From Microgenomates group bacterium (lineage in GTDB: Bacteria; Patescibacteriota; Microgenomatia; UBA1400; PJMF01), in the NCBI GenBank assembly GCA_009776965.1, contig WRMU01000015.1, positions 1-15,792 of the forward strand: a stretch of 15,792 bases of DNA. Direction: 5' to 3'. The notes beneath the pieces were generated by a model. The model saw nothing but the letters and a program-made list of their open reading frames with translations. It was not told where the DNA came from and did no database searches. This document shows, piece by piece, positions 1-7,146 of this stretch (positions are counted from its first letter, which is position 1; the number at the start of each line of letters is the position of its first letter). A program made the translations under genes and the position numbers.

Positions 1-1
1 A

Positions 2-241
2 TTAACTGATTTGGCACAGTTAACTCCTAAAATGCACCAAGAGTTTTTCGAGATGGTGAATTGGGCGATTAAGGAATATGGAGTGTCGGGAGGGGCGTTT
101 TGTTTTAGATTTGGGGATAGCAATTATTCGGCGGGGACGGTGGCGCATTTACATGCGCAGTTTATAGTGCCAGATTTGGAAAAAACAGGGTATGAGCCGG
201 TGAGGTTTAAGATTGGCAAAGATAAGGAAAAACTGTCCTAA
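2..241 (+). CDS. HIT-family nucleotide hydrolase/transferase, 3' part
   Basis: This is the C-terminal part of a HIT (histidine triad) protein. The reading frame is open to the left edge (codons for L-T-D precede a TTG), so the true start lies outside the window. Counting from that TTG at position 11, the HIT signature is AHLHAQFIVP, with His46 and His48. The third histidine of the usual HxHxH is replaced by Gln50, giving an HxHxQ form like that of the GalT/Ap4A-phosphorylase branch. HIT proteins act on nucleoside phosphates such as Ap4A, with a histidine as nucleophile; the exact substrate cannot be read here. The TAA stop lies tail-to-tail on the stop of the minus-strand HD gene, so the two genes share three bases. 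Identification as HIT is fairly secure; hydrolase versus transferase is open. Confidence 0.75.
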   Translation, partial: LTDLAQLTPKMHQEFFEMVNWAIKEYGVSGGAFCFRFGDSNYSAGTVAHLHAQFIVPDLEKTGYEPVRFKIGKDKEKLS

Positions 242-1347
242 AGCGGGCAAAACAGATCGAGATCGCCGATCACCTCTCCCCTATCGCATTTCTCCTTGAG
301 CTCTTTTAGTTTGGGAGCAAAATCGGGATGGTCGATACAGTGTTGGAGCTCCATAATGAAGCGGTCATACCTATGGTGGTTTTGGGCTAAGGTGTAAAAA
401 AGAGGGGAAAGGGGGTTGTCGCTATCGCCGATCATTTCGGCTTGCTGCAGCAAGCGATAGAGTTTCTTAAAATCACTTCTCCCCATTTTTGATCTGGTTT
501 GTTTCTTGACTTCCGGTGTCATGGGTTGATAGTCATTAAGCCCAAATTGCCTCATTAATCTGATGTTCCATCTATCAAAGACCTCGCGTTGTCGCACTAG
601 CTGATTATGAAAAAGATATGCCATGTATTCGAGCGTGTTCATACCAGTAGCAACTTTGATGTCTTCGGAAGTTGCAGGCAGACAAGCAAATAGGGCCTCC
701 ACAAATGAATGCTGTCCGGATAAAATATCTAAGATTTTAACTAAGATGGCCTCTTTGGTTTCTCTCTTTTCGTATTGTTCGAGGATGATTTCGGCTTGGG
801 ACCCCAGCCGAGAAGTATTGATGATTTTTGTCATTGCTTCCAGCTCACGCTCGAGCTTTAATTGTCTTAATTCGGGGGTTTGCTGGTCGATGGGAATATC
901 TCCATACAAAAACTCGGGAGTATCATGCCAGAGAATTGTTTTAAGCACGGTCTCGCGGTCGAAGTGACCCATGGCCTCAGGGAAGTAGCGAGATGAGTTT
1001 ACGTAACAAAGGATCATTTTGCAACTATGATCCCAATTTGACTCGTGGTGTTCCTGTGCAAAACCATTTTCTGGGCTTCGAAAGCGTTGGGGATTTTGTT
1101 TGGCATTACCTTCAAATATTCCGGAATGGGGATTGGATAGAATCCATGTTTCTCGGGCATGGTCTAATATTTCTGTGTACTCATCAGGAGCTAGATCGAG
1201 TGGGGGGAGGAGCGCGGAGAGTTTGGCGAGGTCGGCTTGTCTGGCAGCTTCTTCTTGGGGTGTTTTGATATATACTTCGAATCCACGAGCCTGATTTTTA
1301 TTGGCCTCTCTCTGATAATGTTCGAACCCGTAGCTTGCTGATTCCAC
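238..1347 (-). CDS. HD-domain phosphohydrolase (YfbR/HD_3-like)
   Basis: This 369-residue protein carries a metal-binding HD domain in its middle. The expected ligands are visible: His107 in NWDHS, His141-Asp142 in LWHDTPE, Glu145, Asp150 in YGDIP and Asp207 in VKILDIL. The pattern HDxxE...GDIP is typical of YfbR-like 5'-deoxynucleotidases and related HD_3 hydrolases, which remove phosphate from deoxynucleoside monophosphates. The protein is much longer than the roughly 200-residue YfbR: about 95 residues precede the domain and about 150 follow it. These extensions match nothing I recognise, and the substrate is therefore uncertain. The start is GTG, seven bases after a TATAAT box, with no Shine-Dalgarno sequence. 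The gene diverges from the metallo-beta-lactamase-fold gene at 1388 and its TAG stop overlaps the stop of the HIT gene. Confidence 0.75.
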   Translation of the reverse strand: MESASYGFEHYQREANKNQARGFEVYIKTPQEEAARQADLAKLSALLPPLDLAPDEYTEILDHARETWILSNPHSGIFEGNAKQNPQRFRSPENGFAQEHHESNWDHSCKMILCYVNSSRYFPEAMGHFDRETVLKTILWHDTPEFLYGDIPIDQQTPELRQLKLERELEAMTKIINTSRLGSQAEIILEQYEKRETKEAILVKILDILSGQHSFVEALFACLPATSEDIKVATGMNTLEYMAYLFHNQLVRQREVFDRWNIRLMRQFGLNDYQPMTPEVKKQTRSKMGRSDFKKLYRLLQQAEMIGDSDNPLSPLFYTLAQNHHRYDRFIMELQHCIDHPDFAPKLKELKEKCDRGEVIGDLDLFCPL

Positions 1348-1354
1348 GAGCCCG

Positions 1355-1360
1355 ATTATA
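1355..1360 (-). promoter_or_regulatory. -10 box of the HD gene (leaderless type)
   Basis: On the minus strand a perfect TATAAT, preceded by TG plus one base (extended -10), ends seven bases before the GTG at 1347. A transcript would start at or next to the start codon, so the mRNA is probably leaderless. No clear -35 box is present. Confidence 0.6.
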
Positions 1361-1372
1361 TCATGAGGGCTG

Positions 1373-1381
1373 TGTTATAAT
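1373..1381 (+). promoter_or_regulatory. Extended -10 of the UlaG-like gene (leaderless type)
   Basis: TGTTATAAT is an extended -10 box whose last base is six bases before the ATG at 1388. There is no room for a Shine-Dalgarno site, so the transcript is probably leaderless. It diverges from the HD promoter, with 15 bases between the two -10 hexamers. Confidence 0.65.
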
Positions 1382-1387
1382 CACTTT

Positions 1388-2050
1388 ATGCAAATCCAAT
1401 ATCTAGGACATTCTTGTTTTAAGTTGAAAAGTAGATTGGGGACGGTGGTAATGGACCCTTATGGAGAGGGAATGGGACTTACTTTGGGAAAAGAGATTGC
1501 GGATGTGGTGACGATTAGTCATAGCCACCCTGATCATAAGGGAGGATTAAATAAAGTTAGTAGCAAAGAAGGAGACAGGCTATTGGTGGTGGAGCGAGCG
1601 GGAGCTTATGAGAGTGATGGGATTAGTGTGTTTGGGGTGCGAACTTGGCATGACGAGACTCAGGGCGCGGAGAGAGGAGAAAATATTGTGTTTACGGTGT
1701 TTATGGAAGGAGTAAATGTTTGTCATCTGGGAGATGTTGGCGGAGTGTTGACGGCGGAGGAAGTTAGGGAGATTGGGGAGGTGGATGTGTTATTAATGCC
1801 GGTGGGGGGTTTTTATACGGTTGATGGTTTCGCTAAGATCATGGAGAATGTGAACGCCCTCAATCCGAGCATCTTAATCCCGATGCATTATCAAACACCG
1901 CTGCATGACACTAAGATGTTTGGGGAGATTAAAACCTTGGATTGGTTTTTGAATGCTTATGGGATGAGTCCCTCGCCAGTGGTCAAGCTAGAGGTGGAGA
2001 AGCATAGGTTGCCGGAAGAAATGGAGTTAGTGGTGATGGAAAAGAGCTGA
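1388..2050 (+). CDS. Metal-dependent hydrolase, metallo-beta-lactamase fold (UlaG-like)
   Basis: This complete 220-residue protein has the metallo-beta-lactamase fold of the UlaG/Lactamase_B_3 type. It begins with MQIQYLGHSCFKL, the usual first strands of this branch. The zinc motif is SHSHPDH (His45, His47, Asp49, His50), followed by H113-L-G-D116 and by His167 in IPMHYQTP. Members are often annotated as L-ascorbate-6-phosphate lactonase-like or simply as Zn-dependent hydrolases of the beta-lactamase fold; a specific substrate cannot be inferred. The ATG directly follows an extended -10 box. Its TGA stop overlaps the next ATG in a TGATG arrangement, so it is probably translationally coupled to the deaminase-like gene. 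Confidence 0.85.
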   Translation: MQIQYLGHSCFKLKSRLGTVVMDPYGEGMGLTLGKEIADVVTISHSHPDHKGGLNKVSSKEGDRLLVVERAGAYESDGISVFGVRTWHDETQGAERGENIVFTVFMEGVNVCHLGDVGGVLTAEEVREIGEVDVLLMPVGGFYTVDGFAKIMENVNALNPSILIPMHYQTPLHDTKMFGEIKTLDWFLNAYGMSPSPVVKLEVEKHRLPEEMELVVMEKS

Positions 2051-2475
2051 TGAGTGAGCAAGAAGTGATGGATTATTTGGTGGGGAAAAAGAGCGAGAGC
2101 GATGAGCAGGGGTGTCCGGTGGTGGCGGGAATAGTTGATGAGAGTGGGGAGATTATTTATGCGACGAATAGCATAGAAGATGGGTTTGCGAAAAAGTTTC
2201 CTGAGGAGATAAAAAAACGGAGTGAGTTTTTTTATCGACATGTGAAACATGCGGAAATTGTTTTGGTGGAGAAGCTAAAGTTGATGGGGAAGGATCTGCA
2301 GGGGAAGGTGGTTTTGGTGACGCTACTTCCCTGTCGTGAGTGCTTGAAGGTTTTGTTGGCTGAAGGGGTAAAAGAAATTGTTTATCGAGAAGATCATGAG
2401 GCGAGAGGCTGGAGTAAGAGGAGTCATGATTTTATGATAGAATATTCGATATGCAACAGGAGATTGAGCGAATAA
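2050..2475 (+). CDS. Cytidine/dCMP deaminase-fold protein
   Basis: This 141-residue protein shows the zinc-binding signature of the cytidine deaminase superfamily. His67-Ala68-Glu69 (KHAEI) supplies a ligand and the catalytic glutamate, and Pro94-Cys95-x-x-Cys98 (LLPCREC) supplies the other two ligands. The spacing is compatible with deoxycytidylate deaminase or a tRNA/guanine deaminase relative. The N-terminal half (VVAGIVDESGEIIYAT) matches the core strands of the fold. It overlaps the preceding gene by one base and the downstream nadE by 25 bases, indicating an operon. The next gene also has its own possible -10 box inside this gene. Fold assignment is good; the substrate is undetermined. 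Confidence 0.75.
   Translation: MSEQEVMDYLVGKKSESDEQGCPVVAGIVDESGEIIYATNSIEDGFAKKFPEEIKKRSEFFYRHVKHAEIVLVEKLKLMGKDLQGKVVLVTLLPCRECLKVLLAEGVKEIVYREDHEARGWSKRSHDFMIEYSICNRRLSE
2435..2443 (+). promoter_or_regulatory. Possible internal extended -10 for nadE
   Basis: TGATAGAAT resembles an extended -10 box and ends seven bases before the nadE ATG at 2451, inside the 3' end of the deaminase-like gene. It fits the leaderless spacing seen elsewhere in the window. One base departs from TATAAT and there is no clear -35. Confidence 0.4.
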
Positions 2476-3179
2476 TTAGAGAGGGGCGGGAAGTTTTTGC
2501 TCGAGAAGGGTTTGAGAGAGCGGTGGTGGGGGTGAGCGGCGGAGTGGATAGTGCGGTGGCTTTATTTCTGTCGGTGAGGATTTTGAGGGCGGATAAGGTT
2601 TGGGCGGTGACCATGCCAGACAATGGACAAAATCCGGAGGATGCGCTGTTGGTGATGGGGGCGGCGGGAATTGAGGAAAACAATCAAATTATTTCGCCGA
2701 TTGGACATGAAATTGATATTATTGCGGATGCGGCGGCTACTGATAGTCGAGAGCAGACGATCAGTGCACTGCGGCGAGGGAATATCGCGGCGAGGCTGAG
2801 AATGATCCACTTATGGGATTTGGCGGTAGCTCGGGAGGCTTTGGTGGTGGGGACAGCTAATAAAAGTGAGGTGGAACTGGGATATTATACTTTATGGGGA
2901 GATATGGCCTCGAGTATTGAATTATTTAGTCATTTATATAAAACGCAAGTCTTTGGGCTGGCAAAAGAGCTGGGAGTGCCGGATAAAATCATCGAGAAAG
3001 CGCCGAGTGCTGATTTATGGGAGGGGCAGACTGATGAAGGGGAGTTGGGAGCGAGTTATGAGGTGATAGATAGAGTGTTGCAGGGGAGGTTGGAGGGAAT
3101 TGATGAAGAACTGGCGAGGAAAATACAGGATAGGGTGGAGAGCCAAGGTTTTAAGCGGAAATTGCCATATATTATTTAG
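2451..3179 (+). CDS. nadE: NH3-dependent NAD+ synthetase
   Basis: This is a 242-residue NadE that makes NAD+ from deamido-NAD+, ATP and ammonia, the last step of NAD synthesis. The ATP-pyrophosphatase loop is VSGGVDS (Ser29-Ser34). The family blocks GTANKSE (134-140) and PSADLWEGQTDE (185-196) are intact, as is GYYTLWGDMA (144-153). There is no nitrilase-type glutaminase domain, so it should use free ammonia rather than glutamine. Length is normal for the ammonia-dependent form. The ATG is placed 25 bases inside the upstream deaminase-like gene and follows a possible -10 box, so it may be read both from the operon and from its own promoter. Confidence 0.93.
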   Translation: MQQEIERIIREGREVFAREGFERAVVGVSGGVDSAVALFLSVRILRADKVWAVTMPDNGQNPEDALLVMGAAGIEENNQIISPIGHEIDIIADAAATDSREQTISALRRGNIAARLRMIHLWDLAVAREALVVGTANKSEVELGYYTLWGDMASSIELFSHLYKTQVFGLAKELGVPDKIIEKAPSADLWEGQTDEGELGASYEVIDRVLQGRLEGIDEELARKIQDRVESQGFKRKLPYII

Positions 3180-3188
3180 TCCTATAAC

Positions 3189-3217
3189 TTGACAAAACTG
3201 TCTTTTTGTGGTATAAT
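3189..3217 (+). promoter_or_regulatory. Consensus sigma-70 promoter for the SleB-like gene
   Basis: TTGACA (3189-3194), a 17-base spacer and TATAAT (3212-3217) match the sigma-70 consensus perfectly, with an added TG extension at 3209-3210. Transcription should start near 3224, leaving about 70 bases of leader. A small hairpin (3229-3236 with 3240-3247, one wobble pair) lies in that leader. This is the strongest promoter in the window and starts ten bases after the nadE stop. Confidence 0.9.
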
Positions 3218-3276
3218 GATTGTCTAGTACTTTCTTAAAAAGAGAGTGCGGCTCTGTTTAGTCAAAAATAAAAAAC

Positions 3277-3286
3277 AAGGAGGAGG
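3277..3286 (+). promoter_or_regulatory. Strong Shine-Dalgarno site of the SleB-like gene
   Basis: AAGGAGGAGG lies seven bases before the GTG at 3294. It fixes that codon as the start, rather than the in-frame GTG at 3246, which would place the Shine-Dalgarno sequence inside the coding region. Confidence 0.85.
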
Positions 3287-3293
3287 ATCTCTA

Positions 3294-4208
3294 GTGAGTA
3301 GGAATGAAAGAACGAAGTGGGTTATGCTGGTATTATTGGTCGGGGTGGCGCTGGTGGCGGCGATAATTATCGTCGGCGATAGAAACAAACCCCAAGAAGC
3401 CACTGTTGTGGAGGAGAAGGAGACGTATCAACAGCAACCAGTGATTATTGAAGTGAAGGCAGTTAGTGAGGAGGAGATGGTAGAGGCTCGGATTAGGGAC
3501 TATAACTTGGCGGTATACGAGTTATGCGCGCAGATGGACAGTCCCCTACCCTATTTTTTCCCGCTTACGGACTACCCAGCGGTTTTAGCTTGGGCGATAG
3601 GTCAGAACAATTTTGAATCAGGGGAGATTTATGTTGAGAGCTGGAACGAAAACGAGATGGCCAAACGCAGATTTAGGGATGAGTTTAACCAAGAGGTGCC
3701 CAAATATGAATCACGTCTTAGAGTTATGACCTTGGACGAGTTCGGCGATGCTGCACTCCATTGGTGGCTGAGCAGCAATTCTGGTTATACCCAGAGAGCT
3801 TGGAATGAGGCTTGGGCGAGAGCGCATGAACCCTTTTTGGAGTTGGACTTCGAGCTGCTCTATTACACTGCTAAGGTGATCAATATTGTAGCTGGAGGAG
3901 ACTTCATTAGCTCGGATGTGAAAATGAAGGCTGGGCAGGTGTTTCTAAACCGCATTGCTCATGAGGCCTATCCCGACACCGCGGCAGAAGTTTTTTTCCA
4001 ACCGCGCCAGTATGACACGGCGCGTTTGGAAGAAGCAAGGCCGAGCAGGGAAGAAGTGCTCATCGCGATGCAGCTTCTTACTCAGCCGGACCGCAGCCCC
4101 TTACCGGAGAACGTGGTTTTCTCCGGAACGGCAGTACAAGGCGAAGTTTATGAAGAAGTAGAGGTTCCCGAATTGGGGGTGACTATCTACTTCGGTGGAG
4201 TTGACTAA
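3294..4208 (+). CDS. Membrane-anchored SleB-like cell-wall hydrolase homologue
   Basis: This 304-residue protein has one N-terminal membrane segment (residues 9-27) after a basic start, then an extracellular part. Residues about 184-265 resemble the SleB/Hydrolase_2 family, which are peptidoglycan lytic transglycosylases. LLYYTAKVINIV, AGQVFLNRI, YPDTAAEVFFQPRQY and the following helix align with the family blocks. The catalytic glutamate of the usual EARGE segment is missing: the equivalent stretch reads NIVAGGDF, with no Glu and only Asp203 nearby. The protein may therefore bind the wall rather than cut it, or use another residue. Residues 60-180 match nothing I know. It has its own promoter, ribosome-binding site and terminator, so it is a single-gene unit, probably well expressed. 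Family call is moderate; loss of activity is inference. Confidence 0.65.
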   Translation: MSRNERTKWVMLVLLVGVALVAAIIIVGDRNKPQEATVVEEKETYQQQPVIIEVKAVSEEEMVEARIRDYNLAVYELCAQMDSPLPYFFPLTDYPAVLAWAIGQNNFESGEIYVESWNENEMAKRRFRDEFNQEVPKYESRLRVMTLDEFGDAALHWWLSSNSGYTQRAWNEAWARAHEPFLELDFELLYYTAKVINIVAGGDFISSDVKMKAGQVFLNRIAHEAYPDTAAEVFFQPRQYDTARLEEARPSREEVLIAMQLLTQPDRSPLPENVVFSGTAVQGEVYEEVEVPELGVTIYFGGVD

Positions 4209-4215
4209 ATGGGGA

Positions 4216-4260
4216 AAGGACAGTGGAGCGAAAGCCCTACTGTCCTTTTTCTTTATTTTT
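4216..4260 (+). terminator. Rho-independent terminator of the SleB-like gene
   Basis: AAGGACAGT (4216-4224) pairs with ACTGTCCTT (4239-4247) around a 14-base loop and is followed by a T-rich tract to about 4260. It starts eight bases after the TAA stop. Confidence 0.9.
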
Positions 4261-4281
4261 TTTACTAATGATGAGATTTGT

Positions 4282-4446
4282 AGAGAACTCAGTTTAATTT
4301 TTTTACTCCGAGTTCGCAAAACGAAGCGTATTTTTCGGGTTGCTAGAAGATGACTTGCAGGGCGTTGACCCTGACTTTCTTCTAGCCACCAACGAAAAAT
4401 ACTATCGTTTGCTCTCTAGTCGTAAAAAAATTAAACTGAGTTCTCT
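4282..4446. repeat. Long nested inverted repeat between convergent genes (element A)
   Basis: A perfect 25-bp inverted repeat (4282-4306 with 4422-4446) encloses further paired segments: 4328-4337 with 4393-4402 (10 bp), 4342-4350 with 4378-4386 (9 bp) and 4358-4362 with 4369-4373 (5 bp, six-base loop). The whole can fold into one long hairpin. The outer arms carry runs of seven T or A, so they could stop transcription from either side. The right arm ends on the last base of the TGA stop of the GH57 gene. Size and nesting resemble the other intergenic elements here, though the sequence is different. Confidence 0.85.
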
Positions 4447-5669
4447 CAACTAAGTGAGCTCAATCGCCCGTCCAAGTCGGCCAAGACAATACAAAAACGC
4501 CGGTAGGCTTCGAGAGGAGATTGGTAGGCATTAAAATAAGCGTGGACGTCGCCATCGGAGAAATATTTGGTACACATATAATAAAAGTGGTCGGAGGTGG
4601 TGAGATATTGCCAATCCTTGATGAGATGAGTGTCTTTGGTGGAGAGGATTTTTTTCTCGAGGACGAAAAGTTTTTGCAAGGCATCTTTTTGGAGGTCATT
4701 ATCTAGCCAAGCTGAGAGGTCGCGCTCTTGATCGGCCCAAGAAATAGGAACGGGGACGTCGTAAACGGGCAGAGCGTCGGGGGAAAGCTCCATTTTGACT
4801 AGGCCGTCGAGGGCGAGTTTTTTGGCAGCAGTGGGGGTGGTGAAGGATTTATGCTTGGCGACAAAATCGGCGAAAAACTCAAAAATGCCGGTGTCGGCCC
4901 ATTGGTGTTCGCCAAAGGTTTCGAAGTCCATAAAGAGGTTAATAAAATCTTGAGGGCTGTATTGATCGAGCCAAGCGATGTATTTGTCGGCGGTGAGGGG
5001 ATGTTCGCCCCAGCCTTTATTAGAGAAGCGAAAGGCGATGTCGTCGGAAAACTCGGCGTGTTTGAGCAGGAGATAGAGCTGGGGATCGGGAATATTGGCG
5101 CGGAAAAGTTGGGTTTTGGGGCGACCTTGGAGATAGCGGTCAACACCTTCGGCGAAAGTGAGGTCGAAGCCGAGTTTTTGTACTTGAGCGGCAATGGTAT
5201 TGGAATAGATGAGCTCAGTGTTGCGGAAGGTTTTGGGACGGACCTTAAATAATTTCCAGACTAGTTTGAGATACTCGCGCACTTGAGATTGGAATTGAGA
5301 GGTGGAATAGAGGAAAGAAAGGGAATGATAGTAGTTTTCGGCGACTAACTCGACTTGCTGGTCATGGGCGAGGAGTTTTTTAAGGAGAGTGATAAGCTTG
5401 GGTTGCCAAAGTTGTGCTTGCTCGAGAAAAACGCCGCTGGCGGAGAAGGAGAAACAAAAATGAGGGTGTTTTTTGACTAAGTCGAGAAGGATGGTGAGCA
5501 TGGGAAGGTAGGATTTTTTGGCGACTTTGAGGAATACTTGGCGATTTTGATTGTTTTTGTCTTGAAGATTAAAATAGTCGCTGTTTAGCCCTAAATTAAA
5601 AACACTGACATTGTCGAGACGCATGGGCTGATGAAGCAGAAAATAAAAACAAACACGCGGATTACTCAT
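4446..5669 (-). CDS. GH57 alpha-amylase / glucanotransferase family enzyme
   Basis: This 407-residue protein belongs to glycoside hydrolase family 57, retaining enzymes that cut or rearrange alpha-1,4-glucans. Visible family blocks are FLLHQPMR (HQP at 13-15), TFRNTELIYSN with the nucleophile Glu152, and FMDFETFGEHQW with the acid/base Asp248. The late block DHFYYMCTKYFSDGDVH is also typical of the alpha-amylase subgroup. There is no signal peptide, so it should act in the cytoplasm. I place the start at the ATG at 5669 because MSNPRVCFYF fits family N-termini and a purine-rich GGAGAG precedes it; a longer form would begin inside the upstream gene. Its ATG overlaps the stop of the glycosyltransferase by eight bases (ATGAGTAA), so both are translated from one message and probably share a glucan substrate. 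Confidence 0.9.
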   Translation of the reverse strand: MSNPRVCFYFLLHQPMRLDNVSVFNLGLNSDYFNLQDKNNQNRQVFLKVAKKSYLPMLTILLDLVKKHPHFCFSFSASGVFLEQAQLWQPKLITLLKKLLAHDQQVELVAENYYHSLSFLYSTSQFQSQVREYLKLVWKLFKVRPKTFRNTELIYSNTIAAQVQKLGFDLTFAEGVDRYLQGRPKTQLFRANIPDPQLYLLLKHAEFSDDIAFRFSNKGWGEHPLTADKYIAWLDQYSPQDFINLFMDFETFGEHQWADTGIFEFFADFVAKHKSFTTPTAAKKLALDGLVKMELSPDALPVYDVPVPISWADQERDLSAWLDNDLQKDALQKLFVLEKKILSTKDTHLIKDWQYLTTSDHFYYMCTKYFSDGDVHAYFNAYQSPLEAYRRFCIVLADLDGRLSSLS

Positions 5670-6951
5670 AGAAACTCTCCAAGAGGCTGGAATAGATTTT
5701 TTCAACTTGTTTGGCAGATTTTTTCCAAGTGGTACTGCCTAATTTTTTGGTTTGGCGCGATAGGACTTCTTGGTAGTATTTTTTATTAAGCAGTAGCGAG
5801 AGGGTCTGCTCGGCGAGGGCGTCGATGTCCCAGAAGTCAACGGCGGGAGTGTCATAGAGAACTTCGGCCACGCCGGAGTTGCGGGAGATAACTACGGGAG
5901 TGCCGGCTTGGATAGCTTCGAGGGCGACGAGGCCAAAGGGTTCGGAGACGGAAGGCATGACAAAAACGTCGGCGCGCTTGAATAGTTTTTCTTTTTCTGG
6001 ACCGCGCAGGAAACAGCTAAAGAGGACATTGGCTGAGAGGCCGTGGTGGGCGTTGGTAAAGAGGAGTTGCTGGTACATGTCGCCGCTGCCGGCCACGACA
6101 AACAAAGCATCGGGGAGATGGGCGATGATTTTGGCGGCCAGAGCGAGGAAATAATCGGGGCCTTTTTGCATGGTGAGGCGGCCCATGAAAACAATGACGG
6201 GGCGATGGGGAGCAAAATCACTTTTGGGGGAGGAGCTAGGGGTGGAGGGACTGATGCCGTTATGAACAACGTCGATTTTATAGGGATCAATGAGGTATTT
6301 TTCGACGAGGAGGCGTTTGGTGTAGTAGGAAACGGCAATGACGCGATCGGCTAGCCGCATGCCTTCGTATTCCACGCGAGTGATATAAGAATTGTAATCA
6401 TTGCTCAGCGAGCGATCGAACTCAGTGGAGTGGATATGGGCGATCATAGGCTTGCCGAGTTTTTGTTTGATTTTCATGGCGGCGGGTAAGCTCATCCAGT
6501 CGTGGGCGTGGACTAGGTCGATTTGTTTATTCCTTTTTTGAGCATAGAGAAGGACTTTTTGGGCATAGTTTTCCACATCGCGCTCCATCTTGGAGAGAGG
6601 GGTTAAAAGGTCGGTGCTGAGACGGAGGTTGGTGAGATGGTGTTTGGTGGGAAAGGAAAGGGTGGAGAAATGAGCGAACTCACTGGCCATATTGACTGGG
6701 GATTGGTAGGCGTTAAAAGGAGGAGAGATGGGAGGAGAGGTGGTTTCGGACGGGGACATATCGGAGAGAGGAGAAAGGGAAACGATGCGAAAGTCGCCGA
6801 GACGGAGAGGAGATTGATAAGGGAGGGTGAAGTCGATGGAGATTTTGCCTGAGGCTAGGGCTTGGGTTAATCCCTCACAAGCTACGCCAAGACCGCCACT
6901 ATTATGCGGCGGTAATTCCCAACCGATCATTAAAACTCGCGGGTGTGACAT
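5662..6951 (-). CDS. GT4-family glycosyltransferase, glycogen-synthase-like
   Basis: This 429-residue protein has the two-domain GT-B fold. The N-terminal domain starts VLMIGWELPPHNSGGLG, resembling starch and glycogen synthases and their GT4 relatives, and contains HAHDW (148-152). The C-terminal donor-binding domain has FMGRLTMQKGPDYF (Arg258, Lys263) and the EX7E motif SEPFGLVALE (Glu337, Glu345). It transfers a sugar from a nucleotide-sugar donor. The overlap with a GH57 enzyme suggests synthesis of an alpha-glucan in the cytoplasm, but a lipid or surface glycan cannot be excluded. Residues 60-90 are a Ser/Pro-rich insertion. The start is ATG, with a weak AGGTAA ahead of it and a promoter-like sequence 13 bases upstream. 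Confidence 0.85.
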   Translation of the reverse strand: MSHPRVLMIGWELPPHNSGGLGVACEGLTQALASGKISIDFTLPYQSPLRLGDFRIVSLSPLSDMSPSETTSPPISPPFNAYQSPVNMASEFAHFSTLSFPTKHHLTNLRLSTDLLTPLSKMERDVENYAQKVLLYAQKRNKQIDLVHAHDWMSLPAAMKIKQKLGKPMIAHIHSTEFDRSLSNDYNSYITRVEYEGMRLADRVIAVSYYTKRLLVEKYLIDPYKIDVVHNGISPSTPSSSPKSDFAPHRPVIVFMGRLTMQKGPDYFLALAAKIIAHLPDALFVVAGSGDMYQQLLFTNAHHGLSANVLFSCFLRGPEKEKLFKRADVFVMPSVSEPFGLVALEAIQAGTPVVISRNSGVAEVLYDTPAVDFWDIDALAEQTLSLLLNKKYYQEVLSRQTKKLGSTTWKKSAKQVEKIYSSLLESFYE

Positions 6952-6964
6952 ATGTTACCTACTA

Positions 6965-6993
6965 ATTTAACCACAATTCAGGGTATTAAACAA
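6965..6993 (-). promoter_or_regulatory. Probable promoter of the GT4-GH57 operon
   Basis: On the minus strand TTGTTT (6988-6993) and TTAAAT (6965-6970) are 17 bases apart, and TGG precedes the -10 box (extended -10). The -10 ends 13 bases before the ATG at 6951, giving a very short leader. Both hexamers deviate from consensus. Confidence 0.4.
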
Positions 6994-6996
6994 GAC

Positions 6997-7131
6997 CTCT
7001 CTAAACCGGTATTTCGACGGTTTTAATCGCCACGCACGGCTTGGCGCGAGTAAAAAATAATGCTCAACGGGCAGGAGCCCGCCTGTGCTTATTTTTTAAT
7101 TAAAACCGCGCGAAATCCTCGGCTTAGAGAG
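6997..7131. repeat. Nested palindromic element, copy B
   Basis: The paired segments, from outside in, are 6997-7004 with 7124-7131 (8 bp), 7011-7016 with 7111-7116 (6 bp), 7018-7027 with 7099-7108 (10 bp), a side hairpin 7028-7032 with 7042-7046, 7051-7060 with 7089-7098 (10 bp), and an apical hairpin 7068-7072 with 7077-7081. Bases 7007-7120 are about 87% identical by eye to 14551-14667. The element fills the gap between the rpoD stop and the glycosyltransferase promoter. Confidence 0.9.
7051..7098. terminator. Likely bidirectional terminator within element B
   Basis: An A-rich arm (7051-7060) pairs with a T-rich arm (7089-7098) around a GC hairpin, CGGGC-AGGA-GCCCG. Read from either strand this gives a GC stem followed by a T run, as in bidirectional intrinsic terminators. 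It would end rpoD transcripts on the minus strand. Confidence 0.6.
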
Positions 7132-7146
7132 ATCTTTGCTCTATGA

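Noticed and set aside
3246..3293. Upstream GTG start for the SleB-like protein
   Set aside because: It would place the strong Shine-Dalgarno sequence inside the coding region and put 16 unusual residues before a good signal-anchor start at 3294.
4799..6354. Long open frames on the opposite strand of the GH57 and glycosyltransferase genes
   Set aside because: They lack family motifs and have low-complexity composition (Ser/Pro-rich or Gly/Glu-rich) expected from the shadow of a real gene.
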